DNA of 64,000 nt from JAOARY01 sp045345765 (lineage in GTDB: Bacteria; Bacillota; Clostridia; Peptostreptococcales; Peptostreptococcaceae): NCBI GenBank assembly GCA_045345765.1, contig CP148265.1:2604001-2668000 (forward strand), written 5' to 3'. Positions within the stretch are counted from its first letter, which is position 1. Each line of letters opens with the position of its first letter. A model generated the notes under the pieces. The model saw nothing but the letters and a program-made list of their open reading frames with translations. It was not told the DNA's origin and searched no databases. A program made the position numbers and the translations under genes. Shown piece by piece: positions 35,635 through 44,502 of this stretch.

Positions 35635-36780
35635 ATGGATTTTATTTTAGAATTATTTAATGATTATACTTTTAGATTAGTTCTTATTGGGTCTATACTT
35701 TTAGGGATAACAAGTGGAACAATTGGAACTTATGCAGTACTAAAAAAAGAAGCTTTAATAGGAGATGCGATTTCTCATGCAGCACTTCCTGGAATTGCAA
35801 TATCTTTTATTTTAATAGGTTCAAAGAATACAGAAATTTTACTTTTGGGAGCTTTTATAGCTGGAGCATTTGGAGCTTTATTAATTCTTTTAATAAGTAA
35901 AAATAGCATAATAAAATATGATAATGCACTAGCAATAATTTTAGCTTCATTTTTCGGTTTTGGATTAGTACTATTAACTTATATACAAAAAATACCAAAT
36001 TCAAATCAAGCTGGTTTAGAAAAATTTTTATTTGGACAGGTATCAACTATTTTAAAAAGAGATATAAATATAATGATTTTTGTTTGTATTATAACTTTAT
36101 TTTTAATAGTACTTTGTTGGAAAGAATTAAAACTTCTTTGTTTTGACCCTGTATATTTAGATACAATAGGGTTCTCATCTAAAAAAGCAGATTTAATTTT
36201 GACAACTATAATTGTAGTATCTATAATTGTTGGACTTCAAACAGTAGGGGTAATTCTTATGAGTTCGATGCTTATAGCACCTGCTGTTGCTGCTAGACAA
36301 TGGACAGATAAATTATACAAAATGATGATACTTTCAGGAATTTTTGCAGGTTTAGCTGGTTTTTTAGGAACTATAATAAGTTCTGCTGTACTTAAAATGC
36401 CAACAGGACCAATAATAGTTTTAATGATAACTTTTATTGCTTTTATATCTATTATTTTTGCACCAAACAGAGGATTATTATGGCAAAAATTAAGAGAACA
36501 CAAGAATAGGAAGGAAGTTAGTAGTAATATTGTTTTAAATATTTTATATACTCTTTCAAAAAGTCATTCAAATAAAAATCACCCTCATACTATAGAATCT
36601 ATGATGATAACTACAAATGGGAAAAAATATCCAAAAAGATATTTAAAAAGGGAACTTGATAAACTTTTATTATCTGGTCTTGTTGATCATTATGTCGACA
36701 AATGGTGTATAAATAATAAGGGAATAGAAAAAATTAAACATTTAGAGTATATAGATAAGGGGGATGAGAATTATGTTTAA
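35635..36780 (+). CDS. Zn/Mn ABC transporter permease 1 with winged-helix-like tail
   Basis: 381-aa ABC-3 family permease with about eight or nine membrane helices (1-280). GDAISHAALPGIA near residue 43 is the family signature. The last 90 residues are soluble: ILYTLSK, then YLKRELDKLLLSGLVDHYVDKW and INNKGIEKI, a pattern like a DtxR-type winged helix. Simple permeases stop near 290. The tail may sense metal or dock to a partner. Starts directly after the ATPase gene and overlaps permease 2 by 8 bp. Confidence 0.9.
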   Translation: MDFILELFNDYTFRLVLIGSILLGITSGTIGTYAVLKKEALIGDAISHAALPGIAISFILIGSKNTEILLLGAFIAGAFGALLILLISKNSIIKYDNALAIILASFFGFGLVLLTYIQKIPNSNQAGLEKFLFGQVSTILKRDINIMIFVCIITLFLIVLCWKELKLLCFDPVYLDTIGFSSKKADLILTTIIVVSIIVGLQTVGVILMSSMLIAPAVAARQWTDKLYKMMILSGIFAGLAGFLGTIISSAVLKMPTGPIIVLMITFIAFISIIFAPNRGLLWQKLREHKNRKEVSSNIVLNILYTLSKSHSNKNHPHTIESMMITTNGKKYPKRYLKRELDKLLLSGLVDHYVDKWCINNKGIEKIKHLEYIDKGDENYV

Positions 36781-37900
36781 TCCTCAACTAGAAGTTTTAA
36801 TGATTGCAATATTAGTGTCAACTGCATGCTCTGTTTTAGGTGTATTTTTAATACTAAGAAAGATGTCAATGATGTCGGATGCTATAAGTCATACTATACT
36901 TTTGGGAATTGTTATAGCATTTTTTATAACTCATGATATAACATCTCCGTTTTTAATTATAGGTGCAGCTATAATGGGTACAATAACAGTACATTTTATA
37001 GAGTTAATTCATAAGACAAAATTAGTTTCTAGTGATTCAGCAATAGGATTAATATTTCCTTTATTTTTTAGTATAGCAGTAATTCTTATAAGTGTTTATG
37101 CAGGGGATATACATCTTGATACTGATAGTGTGTTGCTTGGAGAAATTGCATTTGCACCGTTTAATAGGTTTGTAATAAATGGTATTGATTTTGGACCAAA
37201 AGCTATATATATTATGGGAACTATACTTGTTTTAAATTTATTATATATAATTGCTTTTTATAAAGAACTAAAACTTACTACTTTTGATTCAAATTTAGCA
37301 AAGGCGTTTGGATTTTATCCTGTTTTTTTACAATATTCTCTTATGAGTTTGGTTTCACTTACTGTTGTTGGAGCATTTGATTCTGTTGGAGCAATTTTAG
37401 TTGTAGCATTTATGGTAGGTCCTCCAGCGTGCTCTTATTTGATTACAAAAAATTTAAGAAAAATGATAATATTAAGTATAATAATTGGGATTATAAATTC
37501 GGTATTGGGATACTATATAGCTATTTATTATGATGTTGCAATAGCAGGAAGTATAGCGACTCTAATAGGTCTTAATTTTATATTAATATTTCTATTTAAT
37601 CCAAAAAGAGGATATATATATTTTTTAAAGGAAAGAAAGAATAAGAAATATGATTATGCTGTTATTTCTTTTTTGATGCATCTTGTAAATCACAAAGACA
37701 GTGATATTGAAACAGAAGAATCTTCAGTTGATACTATTTCTAAACATTTACAATGGGATGAAGAATTTTTAAATGAAATAATAGAAATAGGAAAACTAAA
37801 AAATCTAATTATAATAACGAATAAAGGGATAATAAAACCAACTGTTAAAGGTGAAAATTATGCTATTAGAAATTATTATGATTTTATAAGTGAAAATTAG
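36773..37900 (+). CDS. Zn/Mn ABC transporter permease 2 with winged-helix-like tail
   Basis: 375-aa ABC-3 permease, paralogous to permease 1. SDAISHTILLGIV near residue 39, membrane helices to about 285, then a soluble tail (VISFLMHLVNHK, then LQWDEEFLNEIIEIGKLKNLI and a TVKG hairpin) again resembling a winged helix. ATG at 36773 is chosen, 9 bases after AAGGGGG; the ATG at 36764 is too close to it. Two different permeases suggest a heterodimeric channel. Hairpin element C follows. Confidence 0.9.
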   Translation: MFNPQLEVLMIAILVSTACSVLGVFLILRKMSMMSDAISHTILLGIVIAFFITHDITSPFLIIGAAIMGTITVHFIELIHKTKLVSSDSAIGLIFPLFFSIAVILISVYAGDIHLDTDSVLLGEIAFAPFNRFVINGIDFGPKAIYIMGTILVLNLLYIIAFYKELKLTTFDSNLAKAFGFYPVFLQYSLMSLVSLTVVGAFDSVGAILVVAFMVGPPACSYLITKNLRKMIILSIIIGIINSVLGYYIAIYYDVAIAGSIATLIGLNFILIFLFNPKRGYIYFLKERKNKKYDYAVISFLMHLVNHKDSDIETEESSVDTISKHLQWDEEFLNEIIEIGKLKNLIIITNKGIIKPTVKGENYAIRNYYDFISEN

Positions 37901-37908
37901 ATAACAAA

Positions 37909-37976
37909 AAGCTATTATATTGAGAAAAACCTACGATATATTGTAAAAAAAATTCTTGATGTGATAGCTTTTTTAG
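37909..37976 (+). terminator. Hairpin element, copy C (terminator)
   Basis: Left arm AGCTATTATATTGAGAA (37910-37926) pairs at all 17 positions with TTCTTGATGTGATAGCT (37953-37969), four of them G-U wobbles, then TTTTTT. The loop holds GATATATTGT, also present in copy E. Ends the metal transporter operon. Confidence 0.82.
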
Positions 37977-38064
37977 TATTTACAATATATAAGTATTTTC
38001 TCAAGTAATAAAGATATTCTTTAGGGGTATAAAATAATTAATTATTAAGATAAGGAGGTTTTTT

Positions 38065-38601
38065 ATGAAAATATATACAAAAACAGGAGATGGAGGAAAA
38101 ACTAGCCTGTATGATAGTAATAGAATCGATAAGGATTCTATTAGGGTTGAAGCTTATGGTACTATTGATGAATTAAATTCTTATTTAGGTTTAGCTAGAA
38201 GCTTTTGTGAAGATGATGAAATTAAATCAATATTATTTGATATACAAAGAAAGTTATTTGATGTTGCTGGAGAATTGGCTACTATGGATGTTCAAAAATT
38301 CCCAGAAAGGATAGATGAAAATCAGGTAATAAAATTAGAAGAAATTATAGATAATTATCTACTAAAGATGAATAAGGATGAAGCATTTAAGTTTATAATT
38401 CCAGGAAGTAATAAATCTAGTGCAACCCTACATGTAGCAAGAACTATTTGTAGAAGGGCGGAAAGAAGAATATTAACATTATCAAAAACAGATAAAATAA
38501 GTTCTTTATTAATAAAATATATAAATAGATTATCAGATGTTATTTATACATTAGCAAGATTTTTAGAGACAAAATTGGATTATGTTGAATTTAAGAAATA
38601 G
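38065..38601 (+). CDS. pduO: ATP:cob(I)alamin adenosyltransferase, PduO type
   Basis: 178-aa helical-bundle adenosyltransferase. KIYTKTGDGGKTSL (2-15) is the ATP-binding N-terminus, RVEAYGTIDELNS (about 28-40) follows, and CRRAERR (about 131) and NRLSDVIYTLAR (about 153) are family hallmarks. It does the same reaction as CobO at 25930 but is a different fold. RBS AAGGAGG. The diguanylate cyclase starts 12 bp downstream, so the two are probably co-transcribed. Makes adenosylcobalamin for radical B12 enzymes not seen in the window. Confidence 0.92.
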   Translation: MKIYTKTGDGGKTSLYDSNRIDKDSIRVEAYGTIDELNSYLGLARSFCEDDEIKSILFDIQRKLFDVAGELATMDVQKFPERIDENQVIKLEEIIDNYLLKMNKDEAFKFIIPGSNKSSATLHVARTICRRAERRILTLSKTDKISSLLIKYINRLSDVIYTLARFLETKLDYVEFKK

Positions 38602-38613
38602 GTGGGTGGTGTG

Positions 38614-39510
38614 ATGATTGAATATGATTTATTACAATTTATATTCGATATAGTTAGAATTATTGATCCAAGAACCAAAGAAATCATAAGAAATTTAACA
38701 AAATATAAATATGAGTTGAATACTACTAGCCACTGTTTTGATTTTTGGAAGCAAAATAAAGTATGTGAAAACTGTATATCTATGAGAGCTGTATATTTAG
38801 AAAAAGTTATATCAAAGGTTGAAATGGAAGGTGATAGAGTTTTTTTGATAATAGCATCACCGTATGAATATAAAGGAAAAACTATGGCTATTGAGCTTGT
38901 AAAAGACATAACCGATACGAATATATATAAAAATATTAAAGATAAATACAAAGAAGAAAAAGATGTAGATTATAGAAATATAATAGAAGGTTTAAATAAA
39001 GCTATAGTAACAGATGAACTTACAGGAGTATATAATAAAAGATATTTACTTGAACATTTACCTTATGATGTAGATACTAATCTTGAAAATAATAAATTTA
39101 CTTCTGTTGTTATATTGGATATTGATTTTTTTAAAAGAATTAATGATACTTATGGTCATATAATAGGTGATAAGGTTTTAAAATCTTTAGCGGATCTATT
39201 AACTAAGCAAATTAGAAGTCGTGGTGACTATGTTGTTAGATTTGGTGGTGAAGAATTTATATTAGTTTTTAATGATATAAATAAGGAAAATGTATTTGAT
39301 ATTTGTGATAGAATAAGAGTTATTATTGAAAAAAAAATATTTAATATAGATGGGCATAACATAAAATTTACAGTAAGTATAGGAGGCGTTATTTTAAAAG
39401 AGAAGAATTTTTTAAATCTTGAAGATATAATAGAATATGCTGATAAACTTTTATATAAAGCAAAGAACGATGGAAGAAATATTTGTTATGTGGATTGGTA
39501 TAAAAATTAA
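38614..39510 (+). CDS. Diguanylate cyclase with Cys-containing sensor domain
   Basis: 298 aa, soluble. The N-terminal PAS-like domain (1-115) carries C41-x9-C51-x2-C54 (SHCFDFW ... CENCISMRA), suggesting a metal, heme or Fe-S site. The GGDEF domain (about 130-290) has LTGVYNKRYL, DIDFFKRINDTYGH and the active-site variant GGEEF, so it should make cyclic di-GMP. No obvious RxxD inhibitory site precedes GGEEF. ATG at 38614 follows GGTGGGTGG; the GTG at 38602 overlaps that RBS. Confidence 0.88.
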   Translation: MIEYDLLQFIFDIVRIIDPRTKEIIRNLTKYKYELNTTSHCFDFWKQNKVCENCISMRAVYLEKVISKVEMEGDRVFLIIASPYEYKGKTMAIELVKDITDTNIYKNIKDKYKEEKDVDYRNIIEGLNKAIVTDELTGVYNKRYLLEHLPYDVDTNLENNKFTSVVILDIDFFKRINDTYGHIIGDKVLKSLADLLTKQIRSRGDYVVRFGGEEFILVFNDINKENVFDICDRIRVIIEKKIFNIDGHNIKFTVSIGGVILKEKNFLNLEDIIEYADKLLYKAKNDGRNICYVDWYKN

Positions 39511-39513
39511 TAA

Positions 39514-39557
39514 AAGATGAATTTTGTTGCATATGCAACTGAATTCATCTTTTTATT
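39514..39557 (+). terminator. Terminator after the diguanylate cyclase
   Basis: Long stem AAGATGAATTTTGTTGCATA / TGCAACTGAATTCATCTT, broken by one mismatch, followed by TTTTTATTTT. Confidence 0.88.
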
Positions 39558-39632
39558 TTGATAATATATATTTAAAGATAGTTATTAAAATAAAAATATT
39601 AACAAAACGTTTGAATATATTAGGAGGAAATT

Positions 39633-40334
39633 ATGAAAAGAAATATTATATCTATAAATGAGGATAAATGTGTTGGATGTGGACTTTGTGTAAATGCATG
39701 TCATCAAGGTGCGTTAGAATTGATTGATGGAAAAGCTAAATTAATATCAGATTCTTATTGTGATGGACTAGGTAAGTGTTTACCAAAATGTCCAACTGGA
39801 GCACTTAAGGTAATAGAAAAAGAGGTAGATGAATTTAAGGGAAAAGAAAATAAAGGAGATTTAAATATGGATAATAAATTAAAATGTGGATGTCCATCAA
39901 CTAATGCAAAGGAGATTAAAAGAGAAGAAACTGTAATTCAAAATGTACAACCTATTTCTATAGGTATAAAATCAAATTTAAGACAATGGCCTTGTCAAAT
40001 ACAATTAGTACCACTAAATGCACCTTATTTTGATGGTGCGAAACTTTTAATAGCAGCTGACTGTACAGCCTATGCTAATGCAAATGTTCATTCTAAATTC
40101 ATGAAAGATAAAATAACTCTGATTGGTTGTCCTAAGCTAGATGAAGTTGATTATTCCAAAAAATTAACTGAAATAATAACAAATAATGATATAAAAAGTG
40201 TTGATATATTAAGAATGAGTGTGCCTTGTTGTTCAGGTCTTGAAAATGCAGTAAAACAAGCACTTATAAATAGTAAAAAAATGATACCTTGGAGAATTAT
40301 AATAATAACACCAGATGGAGATATAATAGAGTAA
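39633..40334 (+). CDS. 4Fe-4S dicluster protein with extra C-terminal domain
   Basis: 233 aa. Two [4Fe-4S] motifs at residues 13-60 (CVGCGLCVNACH, then CDGLGKCLPKCP; the second is atypical), a Cys pair CGCP near 85, and a C-terminal domain of about 130 residues with DCTAY, LIGCPKLD and VPCCSG cysteines. This combination is common in anaerobes as an uncharacterised ferredoxin-like protein. Function unknown; an electron-transfer or cluster-sensing role is possible. RBS TAGGAGG. Stands alone before the htpG promoter. Confidence 0.78.
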   Translation: MKRNIISINEDKCVGCGLCVNACHQGALELIDGKAKLISDSYCDGLGKCLPKCPTGALKVIEKEVDEFKGKENKGDLNMDNKLKCGCPSTNAKEIKREETVIQNVQPISIGIKSNLRQWPCQIQLVPLNAPYFDGAKLLIAADCTAYANANVHSKFMKDKITLIGCPKLDEVDYSKKLTEIITNNDIKSVDILRMSVPCCSGLENAVKQALINSKKMIPWRIIIITPDGDIIE

Positions 40335-40350
40335 AACTATATAAAAAATC

Positions 40351-40380
40351 TTGACAACCAATTTAAATTTATGTTATATA
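40351..40380 (+). promoter_or_regulatory. Vegetative promoter of htpG
   Basis: -35 TTGACA (40351-40356), 18-base spacer ending in an extended TG, -10 TATATA (40375-40380). The predicted start is near 40387, immediately before the CIRCE element. Confidence 0.75.
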
Positions 40381-40391
40381 AATTATAGGTA

Positions 40392-40418
40392 TTAGCACTC
40401 TTTATTAAAGAGTGCTAA
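40392..40418. promoter_or_regulatory. CIRCE operator (HrcA)
   Basis: TTAGCACTC (40392-40400), 9-base spacer, GAGTGCTAA (40410-40418): a perfect copy of the CIRCE inverted repeat bound by HrcA. It overlaps the start of the htpG transcript, so htpG should be heat-induced through HrcA. Confidence 0.96.
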
Positions 40419-40444
40419 TAAATTTATATGAGGGGGAATCAAAA

Positions 40445-42316
40445 TTGGAAAAAAAACAATTTCAAGCTGAATCAAAAAGATTATTAGATATAGTTATTAA
40501 CTCAGTATATACTCATAGAGAGATTTTTTTAAGAGAACTTATATCAAATTCAAGTGATGCTATTGATAAGGTATATTATAAAACATTAGAAGATGAAAAT
40601 CTTGTGTTTAATAAAGAAGATTATTATATAAAGATAAATGTAGATAAGGATAATAGAAAATTAATAATAGAAGATACCGGGATAGGTATGAATGATAAAG
40701 ATTTAGAAAATAATCTAGGAGTTATAGCTAGAAGTGGATCTTTAAAATTTAAAAAAGAAAACCAAATGAAAGATGAACATGATATAATTGGTCAATTTGG
40801 TATTGGTTTTTATTCTGCATTTTTGGTTGCAAATAAAGTTGAAGTTATAAGTAGAGCTTTAGGTGAAGAAAAAGCATATAGATGGATATCAGAAGGTGTT
40901 GAAGGTTACACTATAGAAGAAACAACAAAAGAAAAAGTAGGAACAACAATAATTTTAGAATTAAAAGAAAATAACGAAGATGAAAATTTTGATGAGTATT
41001 TAGATGAACATAGATTAAAATCTATAATAAAAAGATATTCTGATTTTATAAGATATCCAATTAATATGGATATTACAACTAAGAAATTAAAAGAAGGTAG
41101 TGAACAGGATTTTGAAGATGTAGTGGAAGAACAAACTATTAATACTATGGTACCTATTTGGAGAAGAAATAAAAATGAACTAACAGATGAAGATTATAAT
41201 AATTTTTATAGTGAAAAACATTATGGTTTTGATATTCCTCTTGCACATATTCATGCAAAAGTTGATGGTAAAGTAAGCTATAATTCGATAATGTTCATAC
41301 CTGAAAATGTTCCTTTTGATTTCTATACAAAAGAATATAAAAAAGGATTAGAATTATATACAAATGGTGTTATGATAATGGAAAAATGTGAACAATTACT
41401 TCCGGATTATTTTGGTTTTGTAAAAGGAATTGTTGATTCACAAGATTTATCTTTAAATATATCAAGAGAAATACTTCAACATGATAGACAGCTTAAATTT
41501 ATTGCAAAAAATATAAAAAATAAAATAAAAAATGAATTAAAATCTATGCTGAAAAATGATAGAGAAAAATATGAAAAATTCTATAATAGTTTTGGAAAAC
41601 AATTAAAATATGGAATTTATAATGAATTTGGCAAAGATAAGGATATATTAAAAGATTTAATAATGTTTTATTCATCAAAAGAAGAAAAATTAGTAACATT
41701 AAAAGAATATGTTGAAGGTATGAAAGAAGATCAAAAACATATTTATTATGCTAGTGGAGAGTCTAATGAAAGAATTAAAAAAATGCCACAAGCAGAGGTA
41801 CTTTTAGATAAAGGATATGAAATACTGTTCTTTACAGATGAAGTTGATGAATTTGCTATTAGAATGTTAAATGATTATGAAGAAAAAGAATTTAAATCAA
41901 TATCTAGTAGTGATTTGGATTTAGAAGAAGAAAATATTGATGAGAAAGAAAAGGAAGATAATAAAAAATTATTTGAGGATATGAAGATGTTTTTAACGAA
42001 TAAGGTTAAGGAAGTTAAAGCTTCAAATAGACTAAAAAATCATCCGGTTTGTCTTTCTAATGATGGAGAATTATCTATTGAAATGGAAAAAATTCTAAAT
42101 ACAATGCCAAATAATCAAAATCTAAAAGCAGATAAAATTTTAGAAGTTAATATAAACCATGAAGTATTCAAATCATTAAAAGATGCTTATGAAAAAGACA
42201 ATGATAAGTTTAAATTATATACAGATATTTTATACAATCAAGCTCTTTTAATAGAAGGTCTTAGCATAAATGATCCTGTTGAATTTACAAATAATATATG
42301 CAAAATAATGAAATAA
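40445..42316 (+). CDS. htpG: Molecular chaperone HtpG (Hsp90)
   Basis: 623-aa Hsp90 homologue. N-terminal ATPase (KQFQAESKRLLDIVINS; ELISNSSDAIDK; DTGIGM; GQFGIGFYSAF), middle domain (IWRRNKNELTDEDY; VDSQDLSLNISRE) and C-terminal dimer domain. The start is TTG at 40445: it follows AGGGGG by 9 bases and gives the conserved family N-terminus. A GTG at 40412 lies inside the CIRCE element and is rejected. Control by CIRCE is seen directly upstream; in Bacillus htpG is not an HrcA target. Confidence 0.95.
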   Translation: MEKKQFQAESKRLLDIVINSVYTHREIFLRELISNSSDAIDKVYYKTLEDENLVFNKEDYYIKINVDKDNRKLIIEDTGIGMNDKDLENNLGVIARSGSLKFKKENQMKDEHDIIGQFGIGFYSAFLVANKVEVISRALGEEKAYRWISEGVEGYTIEETTKEKVGTTIILELKENNEDENFDEYLDEHRLKSIIKRYSDFIRYPINMDITTKKLKEGSEQDFEDVVEEQTINTMVPIWRRNKNELTDEDYNNFYSEKHYGFDIPLAHIHAKVDGKVSYNSIMFIPENVPFDFYTKEYKKGLELYTNGVMIMEKCEQLLPDYFGFVKGIVDSQDLSLNISREILQHDRQLKFIAKNIKNKIKNELKSMLKNDREKYEKFYNSFGKQLKYGIYNEFGKDKDILKDLIMFYSSKEEKLVTLKEYVEGMKEDQKHIYYASGESNERIKKMPQAEVLLDKGYEILFFTDEVDEFAIRMLNDYEEKEFKSISSSDLDLEEENIDEKEKEDNKKLFEDMKMFLTNKVKEVKASNRLKNHPVCLSNDGELSIEMEKILNTMPNNQNLKADKILEVNINHEVFKSLKDAYEKDNDKFKLYTDILYNQALLIEGLSINDPVEFTNNICKIMK

Positions 42317-42403
42317 AGAAATTTAAAATCCTTTTAATTTAGTTTTTAAAATTAGTAAAATTTAAATTGAAAGAAAATCATATATAAGTTATAATTAAGC
42401 TAA

Positions 42404-42496
42404 ATACATGGGAGCTGTAGGTGCGGCTGAGAAAGAAGTAATCCCTTCTGACCATTTAACCTGATCTAGGTAATTCTAGCGTAGGAAAGTATATTT
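42404..42496 (+). promoter_or_regulatory. TPP riboswitch (THI element)
   Basis: Contains the conserved parts in order: GGAGCTG (42411 on), GGCTGAGA (42425), CCCTTCTGACC (42443), ACCTGATCTAGGTAATTC (42459) and AGCGTAGGAAA (42478). It precedes a thiamine gene and a terminator hairpin, so TPP should switch off thiED transcription. It fills most of the gap between htpG and thiED. Confidence 0.96.
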
Positions 42497-42513
42497 TAGA
42501 TCTATGCTTTTTA

Positions 42514-42546
42514 ATGCTCTCAAGTATTTGGGGGCATTTTTTATGC
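42514..42546 (+). terminator. Riboswitch terminator
   Basis: Stem ATGCTCTCAA / TTGGGGGCAT (three T-G wobbles) with loop GTAT, then TTTTTT, just after the TPP aptamer. Expression platform for transcription attenuation. Confidence 0.88.
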
Positions 42547-42629
42547 CCTTTTATATCTATGTTATAAATAATTAATCTATATTGTGAAATATTTATGACA
42601 ATAAATAAACTAAAAAGAAGGTGCTATAA

Positions 42630-44048
42630 ATGAATTTAAAGAATTTAGATTTATCATTATATTTAGTTACAAACAGAAATATGAATCAAAATCCAATTGA
42701 ACAGCAGGTAGAAGAAGCCATTATTGGAGGGGTTACATTTGTACAATTAAGAGAAAAAGATATTGATGATTTAGAGTTTTTAAAAATAGCAAAAAAAGTA
42801 AAAAAAGTAACAGATAAATACGATATTCCTCTTGTTATGAATGATAATATAAAAATAGCAAAAGAAATAGATTGCCATGGTGTGCATTTAGGTCAAAAAG
42901 ATATGGATATAAAAGAAGCTAGAAAAATTTTAGGCGAAGATAAAATTATAGGTATATCAGTATCTAATTTAGATCAAGCTTTATATGCATATGAAAATGG
43001 AGCAGATTATTTGGGTGTTGGAGCAGTATTTAATACAAGTACTAAGATGAATACTAATGATTTAAAAATTGATACGCTAAAATCAATAACATCTAATATT
43101 AATATACCGATAGTTGCAATAGGTGGAATCAATAAAGATAATTTAGATAAATTAGTGGATACAAATATAGATGGTATTGCTGTTGTATCAGCAATATTAA
43201 AGTCAAAAGATATAAAAAATGCATCAAAAATATTAAAAAAACAATTTATAAATTTGAATAAAGATAATATAAAAAAAGTATTATCAATAGCAGGTTCAGA
43301 TTGTAGTGGAGGTGCAGGAATTGAAGCTGATATAAAAACTATAACAGCACATAAATGTTATGCATCTACAGTTATAACGGCATTAACTGCTCAAAATACA
43401 ACTGGAGTATATGGAATTTTAGATTCAAATAAAGATTTTATAAGGAATCAATTAGACTGTGTTTTTAAAGATATATATCCTGATTCTGTTAAAATTGGAA
43501 TGATTTCATCGAAGGATATAATGGAAGTAATCTGTGAAAAGTTAAAAGAATATAATGTAGATAATATAGTATTAGATCCAGTTATGGTATCAACTTCAAA
43601 GTATAGCTTGTCAAAAAATATAACTGTTGATGATTTTTATAATAAAATATTTAAATATGCAAATTTAATAACACCAAATTTGAAAGAAGCTAGTTTGCTT
43701 TGTGGATTTGAAATTAAGACAAAAGAAGATATGAAAAAAGCTTGTATAGAAATATCAAAAAGGTATAATAATGCAATACTTATAAAGGGTGGACATAGTA
43801 AAGAAGATGCAAATGATCTTTTATACAAAGATAATAAATTTACATGGTATAAATCAAAAAGAGTAGAGAATCAAAATAATCATGGCACAGGATGTACATT
43901 ATCGTCTTCAATTGCATGTAATATTGCAAAAAATTACAGCATAGAAAAAAGTGTTTATTTATCAAAAGAATATGTAAAAGAAGCTTTGAAGGTAAATATG
44001 AATATAGGAAAAGGAAATGGTCCACTTAATCATTTTTACAATATATAA
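42630..44048 (+). CDS. thiED: Bifunctional thiamine phosphate synthase / HMP(-P) kinase ThiED
   Basis: 472-aa fusion. Residues 1-205 are ThiE (LREKD near 40, DNIKIAKEIDCHGVHLGQKD near 73-92, GISVSNLDQA, GAVFNTSTK), which joins HMP-PP and THZ-P. Residues 214-472 are ThiD (AGSDCSGGAGIEADIK near 219, ALTAQNT, KIGM, DPVMVSTS, ITPNLKEASLL, HGTGCTLSSSIA), which phosphorylates HMP. Under the TPP riboswitch upstream. No other thiamine gene is near; thiC and thiM are not in the window. Confidence 0.94.
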   Translation: MNLKNLDLSLYLVTNRNMNQNPIEQQVEEAIIGGVTFVQLREKDIDDLEFLKIAKKVKKVTDKYDIPLVMNDNIKIAKEIDCHGVHLGQKDMDIKEARKILGEDKIIGISVSNLDQALYAYENGADYLGVGAVFNTSTKMNTNDLKIDTLKSITSNINIPIVAIGGINKDNLDKLVDTNIDGIAVVSAILKSKDIKNASKILKKQFINLNKDNIKKVLSIAGSDCSGGAGIEADIKTITAHKCYASTVITALTAQNTTGVYGILDSNKDFIRNQLDCVFKDIYPDSVKIGMISSKDIMEVICEKLKEYNVDNIVLDPVMVSTSKYSLSKNITVDDFYNKIFKYANLITPNLKEASLLCGFEIKTKEDMKKACIEISKRYNNAILIKGGHSKEDANDLLYKDNKFTWYKSKRVENQNNHGTGCTLSSSIACNIAKNYSIEKSVYLSKEYVKEALKVNMNIGKGNGPLNHFYNI

Positions 44049-44076
44049 AAATGATAAAATAATTAAAAATATAAAA

Positions 44077-44284
44077 AGTGTCTGTTATTATAAGGAAAAA
44101 TGATACAATATATTATGAGGATTTTTAAATTGATAACACAATATATTCTAGCTGAATTTCTTAATGAGACAGTCCCTTAGTAAAATAAGCTGTTATGTCA
44201 GGAATAACACTATAATATATTGTGATAATTTAATTTCAAAATAATATATTATTAATGAAAATCTTAATATAACAGCTTTTTATT
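44077..44284 (+). repeat. Tandem hairpin elements, copies E1 and E2
   Basis: E2: left arm AAGCTGTTATGTCAGGA (44187 on) pairs with TCTTAATATAACAGCTT with one mismatch and two wobbles, then TTTTTATTT. E1, just upstream, has a weaker stem between TGTCTGTTATTATAAGG and CTTAATGAGACAGTC. Both loops hold ATATATT-type cores (ACAATATATT, AATATATTGT). Lies between thiED and a minus-strand gene; E2 terminates + transcripts. Confidence 0.6.
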
Positions 44285-44295
44285 TATAAAAAAAT

Positions 44296-44502
44296 TTAGA
44301 ACATATTGTTTTTAATCCATTCTTTATTTAAATATATATGAGTTATAACTAAAATAACCATTAAAAAACCAGGTAATGCATGTAATTGTTTATAAAGTCC
44401 CATTGGTTTCAATACTTCGTTAAATAATGCAGTAGTAACAACGATAAGAAAATCAATAAATAAAAGACTATTTACGATTTTTAAAGCTTTTTTATTTTTC
44501 AT
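44296..44502 (-). CDS. Small DUF4405-like membrane protein
   Basis: 68 aa with two membrane helices (about 9-30 and 42-58). Histidines in LHALPGFLMV and VITHIYLN flank the second helix, and the protein ends NKEWIKN, as in DUF4405 / cytochrome-b561-like small proteins, so it may bind heme or interact with a quinone enzyme. ATG at 44502 has AAAGGGGG about 6 bases upstream on the minus strand. Role unknown. Confidence 0.65.
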   Translation of the reverse strand: MKNKKALKIVNSLLFIDFLIVVTTALFNEVLKPMGLYKQLHALPGFLMVILVITHIYLNKEWIKNNMF

